A stretch of DNA of 8,644 bases from JAPXSY01 sp034003585 (lineage in GTDB: Bacteria > Verrucomicrobiota > Kiritimatiellia > RFP12 > UBA1067). The notes under the pieces are model-generated. The model saw only the letters and a list, made by a program, of their open reading frames with translations, made no database searches and was not told where the DNA came from. A program made the position numbers and the translations under genes. Shown piece after piece: positions 5,969-8,644 of this stretch (positions are counted from its first letter, which is position 1; each line of letters begins with the position of its first letter). The stretch is taken from NCBI GenBank assembly GCA_034003585.1, contig JAVEYH010000137.1, positions 1 through 8,644 on the forward strand, in the 5' to 3' direction.

Positions 5969-7894
5969 TCATGGAACGTTCCATACGGGCAAGGCCACCT
6001 GCCCACTGCCGATCTGCTCGAACGGTCCGGGCGACGGCTGCGGGCCACCTCTGGGCTTGCCCAGATAATCGGTATCGAGCACCAGGGGCGACCCGTCCGG
6101 ATGCTCGAAAGGCAAGTCCGGGATCCGCGCCCTTCCCAGCCGTTCGGTCGTGACCCGTGCGGTGACCGCTTGGTCAATCTTGGGAAGGTGGTTGAAATGA
6201 AGGACGACGCGGTTTCCCTCTTCAACCAGTCTGAGACCGGGATTCGCCCCGTCAAACACCCGCGGATTCGCCTCCTTGGTATGCGGTACCGCCCCGTTCA
6301 GATACACATTGCCGCCCGTTTGCAGCGGCAGGGCGCTGTTGTTGTAGACGCCAAGCCCATGCTTCTGTCCTTCCCCGCCGACGAACAGGTTGTTGTGGAA
6401 GCGGTTGTCGCCGCCTGCGATCTCGTTCGTGCCGGCGAGGGCTGTCGCGTGCGCCGTATGGTAGGGCGTGACCCGTTTGTCGGGCCTTCGGGCAATGCTT
6501 CCCGCGAACAGGTTGTGGGCGTAACCTCCGCCCTGCGACCAATCGGTCAAACTTTGGGCGGACAAAAACAGGTTGTTGTCGACCAGATACGGTCCGTGGC
6601 TCACCTCGACAAACAAGTCTTCGCGGGGATGGTTATCGTGCAGCAGATTTCCCGTAACCCGCGTGCCCTGGGTCATCCAGTCCAGCCAGATCCCGCGGCA
6701 GGTACGATAGATCCGGTTCCGGCTGATCTCGGCGTCAATGGCCGCGTGGAGTTTGATCCCCGCCATCTCATGGCCGGTAAACAGGCGGCGCACGTGAATA
6801 TCGTGGATCGTGTTTCCGGTGATTTTGCTGAACACGGCGCCCAGACTGCCTGCGATACCGGCCTGCTCACAGTGCGAGATAATATTGTTCCGGACGATGT
6901 GGCCACCGATGTTATCCCGGTTCCAGCCCCGGGCGTGGGCACGTTTCGCATACTCGATGAAGATGCCGGCCTTCCGGTTGTTGTCCCATTCGTCACCGTG
7001 TTTGCCCAGCGTAATGCCGGCGCAACGCGAATGGGAAATGACGTTGTTTTCGATGATCCATCCCTTGCTCCAGTGCGTGCCGATCAGGCCGACCTGCTCT
7101 GCCCGCGGAGCCGCCCACTGCGTGGCCGCATGTTGTAGCGTGAAGCCGCGAACGGTGATGAAGTTGCAATGCGGCGCTTCGGGATAGAACACCGCCCAGC
7201 GGACGTTGATTTCCACCGTCTCCTCATTCGGGTGTGCGTTCCGGAACTGTGCGAAGAGGGTGGTCTGGCGCCGATCGACGTGGGCGAACCACAACGGGAC
7301 CGCGCCGGACGGTTCAAACAGCTTGTCGAGCCCGTCGGCCTCGTCGAACCCCTCGCCGTTCAGGTAGACGGCGCCGGTGTGGTGCTCGCGGTCTTTGGGG
7401 TCGAACCAGCCCCCGCGGAGCTGTTCCCGGTACGGGTTGTCGCAGCCGAAGAGCGTATTGGGCAGCGCGACTTTCCAGACACCGTCCTGAACGTGAACCC
7501 AATTCTTGATGACTTCTGATCCCTTGATCACGACCCTTTCGCCCGGCATGGCCCGGTACACAATGCGTTTCGCGTCCGACTGGCCCCCGCGCGGCGGATT
7601 GACCCGTTCGCGGTAAACCCCTTCGCGGACGGTGATCGTATCGCCCGGTTGCGCAAGATCGGCCGCTCGCTGAATGGTGCGCAGTGGCGCCTCGCGCGTG
7701 CCCGGGTTCGAGTCGTCACCGTTGACGGCGACATGGAACTCAGTCGAGTCCCGGTGTTCAGCGGATGCGTTGCCGGTGCCGGCGCTGGCGGGCCGGGACG
7801 GTGACGCAGGCGTTGGAGCGGCATGGATGGCCGACATCGCGGCAAACCCGGCCAACCATTTTGCAGCATTCAGGTTCCGCATGGTCATGTGCAT
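5969..7894 (-). CDS. Secreted GH120 beta-xylosidase-type parallel beta-helix glycosidase
   Basis: The likely role is release of xylose from xylo-oligosaccharides or xylosylated glycans outside the cytoplasm. The 641-residue protein closely resembles, from memory, Thermoanaerobacterium XylC, the GH120 type enzyme. Shared blocks include AGDT/PGDTITVREGVYRE, GLIGTHWSKGWIIENN, GHEMAGIKLHAAID, IWLDW-TQGTRV, FVEVSHGPYLVD and SQGG-Y. The catalytic pair is conserved: D405 in WLDW (nucleophile; 6680-6682) and E430 in FVEVSHG (acid/base; 6605-6607), and the substrate-contacting His-Glu appears as H375-E376. NGDDSNPGT at 56-64 starts the DUF1565-like first coil of the helix. I start at ATG 7894, 11 bases after GGAG, which gives a signal peptide (MHMTMRNLNAAKWLAGFAAM, cleavage near IHA/APT); the frame extends to ATG 7996, but that puts 34 extra residues before it. 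Export is notable because XylC is not secreted as I recall it. The GH9 gene follows after 95 bp. Confidence 0.9.
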   Translation of the reverse strand: MHMTMRNLNAAKWLAGFAAMSAIHAAPTPASPSRPASAGTGNASAEHRDSTEFHVAVNGDDSNPGTREAPLRTIQRAADLAQPGDTITVREGVYRERVNPPRGGQSDAKRIVYRAMPGERVVIKGSEVIKNWVHVQDGVWKVALPNTLFGCDNPYREQLRGGWFDPKDREHHTGAVYLNGEGFDEADGLDKLFEPSGAVPLWFAHVDRRQTTLFAQFRNAHPNEETVEINVRWAVFYPEAPHCNFITVRGFTLQHAATQWAAPRAEQVGLIGTHWSKGWIIENNVISHSRCAGITLGKHGDEWDNNRKAGIFIEYAKRAHARGWNRDNIGGHIVRNNIISHCEQAGIAGSLGAVFSKITGNTIHDIHVRRLFTGHEMAGIKLHAAIDAEISRNRIYRTCRGIWLDWMTQGTRVTGNLLHDNHPREDLFVEVSHGPYLVDNNLFLSAQSLTDWSQGGGYAHNLFAGSIARRPDKRVTPYHTAHATALAGTNEIAGGDNRFHNNLFVGGEGQKHGLGVYNNSALPLQTGGNVYLNGAVPHTKEANPRVFDGANPGLRLVEEGNRVVLHFNHLPKIDQAVTARVTTERLGRARIPDLPFEHPDGSPLVLDTDYLGKPRGGPQPSPGPFEQIGSGQVALPVWNVP

Positions 7895-7902
7895 ACGTTG
7901 TG

Positions 7903-7910
7903 TCACTCCA
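7903..7910 (-). promoter_or_regulatory. Ribosome binding site of the GH120 gene
   Basis: TGGAGTGA on the minus strand places GGAG 11 bases before ATG 7894. Later in-frame ATGs at 7888 and 7882 are farther from it, so 7894 is the best-supported start. Confidence 0.45.
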
Positions 7911-8128
7911 GTTCTCACATGGCTTTGGAATAAGCTTCCGACAAGAATCAGGTCAATCTCCGCACACACCGTACCGATTTCGCGGATGTTTCTCAATGCT
8001 TAACGCCGCATCATGCTTACAACACGCACTCACAGGTGCAAGAACACAAGAAGAACAGCGATGAAAACGGGTAGCGTAATCGGCATGGTTATGGGAGACA
8101 AAAACCACAAGGCGGTCGGCGTTTCGGA

Positions 8129-8145
8129 AGACGGGGAAGCCGTCT
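8129..8145. repeat. Inverted repeat, 6-bp stem
   Basis: AGACGG (8129-8134) and CCGTCT (8140-8145) form a perfect stem around five bases. A further GCGT/ACGC pair (8119-8122 with 8147-8150) could extend it after mismatches. On the minus strand TTTTT follows only about 25 bases later, so it is at best an atypical terminator for the gene ending at 8200. Confidence 0.3.
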
Positions 8146-8181
8146 GACGCGCCCGCTTGGCCTCGAAATAGAGGTAAAGCG

Positions 8182-8197
8182 ACGGTCACGCCACCGT
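8182..8197 (-). repeat. Inverted repeat just after the stop of the right-edge gene
   Basis: ACGGT (8182-8186) and ACCGT (8193-8197) pair around six bases, three bases beyond the TGA at 8202-8200. Only CGCTTTACC follows on the minus strand, so it is a weak terminator candidate. A third short stem, CCTC/GAGG, lies at 8161-8174. Confidence 0.25.
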
Positions 8198-8199
8198 GT

Positions 8200-8644
8200 T
8201 CAGCGCGCCTCCCCCAACAGCGCTTCGACCGTGCGCGCGAGGAACGCCTCGCCTGCGGAATCGAAACGGAGAGCGAAATCCGCGAGCGACGGTTTCTCCC
8301 GCGTGAGCACGTACGGGAAGAACGCGAGCGTCGGCATGTACGCGAACACCGGTCTCTCCTTCGGATACACGACGCCCATCAGGAACGTCCGGTCCCGTGC
8401 GCGCAATTCCATTACCCCTTTGGCCTCGGGTGGCAATTTCGCCGGATCAAACGCATGGCGACTTCCCTGCCAGAACCAGCCCGCCATGCCGGTCGGACGC
8501 CGCTTGTAGTCAAAGGAGACCGGGTCGTCCCCTGTCCAGGCAACCGTCGCGCCGACCAATTCGCGGAGCGGCACCGGATACGTCTCGTTGCAGTAGCCGT
8601 CCGGCAGGGGATGGGGTTCGCGCTGCGCCGCGGTCACCGCGTCC
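8200..8644 (-). CDS. Unrecognised protein, C-terminal part (cut by the right edge)
   Basis: I do not recognise this protein. The frame runs from the right edge to TGA 8202-8200, giving about 148 residues. A GTG at 8637 could serve as a start, but the frame is still open upstream and no ribosome binding site is visible in the seven bases before it, so the sequence is probably the C-terminal portion of a longer protein. It has no membrane segment. Visible features are an aromatic-rich stretch (VAWTGDDPVSFDYKRRP, then MAGWFWQGSRHAFD) and a hydrophobic run (VFAYMPTLAFFPYVLTR), ending in an amphipathic helix (EAFLARTVEALLGEAR). GC-rich third codon positions match the other genes. It lies 305 bp upstream of the GH120 gene, so it may be a separate transcription unit; any role in glycan breakdown is only suggested by location. 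Confidence 0.7.
   Translation of the reverse strand, partial: DAVTAAQREPHPLPDGYCNETYPVPLRELVGATVAWTGDDPVSFDYKRRPTGMAGWFWQGSRHAFDPAKLPPEAKGVMELRARDRTFLMGVVYPKERPVFAYMPTLAFFPYVLTREKPSLADFALRFDSAGEAFLARTVEALLGEAR

Larger units (their letters stand above)
7895..8199. other. Intergenic region, likely promoter region of the glycosidase genes
   Basis: This stretch of about 305 bp separates the unrecognised right-edge gene from the GH120 gene, and is visibly more A/T-rich than the genes, especially 7900-8110. On the minus strand TTGACC (7951-7956) sits about 60 bases before the GH120 start and could be a -35 box, but the TATTCC 18 bases further on is a poor -10, so I do not call a promoter. Three short inverted repeats lie in its right part (8129-8197). 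The frames through it give only short, implausible proteins. Confidence 0.4.

Noticed and set aside
6101..7138. Plus-strand frame of 345 codons over the GH120 gene
   Set aside because: It is a shadow of the GH120 reading frame; the minus-strand protein carries all the conserved catalytic motifs.
7938..7956. Promoter-like TTGACC with TATTCC at 18-base spacing on the minus strand
   Set aside because: The -35 part is good, but the -10 matches the consensus too poorly to call a promoter.
7895..7996. N-terminal extension of the GH120 frame from ATG 7996
   Set aside because: It would put 34 residues before a normal signal peptide. The ATG at 7894 has GGAG at acceptable spacing.
7953..8189. Minus-strand frame of 78 codons with an SHNHADY string resembling a metallo-hydrolase motif
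   Set aside because: It is too short for a metallo-beta-lactamase fold, lacks any other motif, covers the intergenic hairpins and overlaps the extended frame upstream of the GH120 signal peptide.

Overview
This is a GC-rich stretch of bacterial DNA in which every supported gene lies on the minus strand. It reads right to left as a carbohydrate-degradation locus. In order of transcription it holds: the C-terminal end of an unrecognised protein cut by the right edge; a secreted beta-helix glycosidase that I assign to family GH120 (beta-xylosidase type); a secreted GH9 glycoside hydrolase with an N-terminal CelD-type Ig-like domain; a secreted protein of about 994 residues with a C-terminal F5/8 type C (CBM32-like) domain and an unassigned core; and a LysR-family regulator whose last residues are cut by the left edge.

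The three middle genes are the functional core. All have signal peptides and good candidate ribosome binding sites. They are spaced 95 bp (GH120 to GH9) and 28 bp (GH9 to the CBM32 protein), so co-transcription is likely. Together they suggest extracellular or periplasmic attack on a xylose- and glucose-containing plant or algal polysaccharide: backbone cleavage by GH9, xylosyl release by GH120, and carbohydrate binding plus an unknown activity by the large protein. The substrate itself is inference. The LysR gene follows 175 bp downstream on the same strand, and whether it controls this locus cannot be seen from the sequence.

The main non-coding stretch is 7895-8199 (about 305 bp). It is visibly richer in A/T than the genes, holds three short inverted repeats at its right end, and is the most likely place for the promoter of the GH120-GH9-CBM32 unit.

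The large secreted CBM-bearing protein, the beta-helix glycosidase and the GC-rich Shine-Dalgarno-using genes would fit a polysaccharide-degrading member of the PVC group (Kiritimatiellota, Verrucomicrobiota or Lentisphaerota), but there is no phylogenetic marker here and this is only a guess. I see no mobile element, tRNA, rRNA or CRISPR array. The most notable points are a GH9 enzyme with an Asn in place of the first Asp of the catalytic DAGD motif, and the large CBM32 protein whose central region I cannot place in any family.
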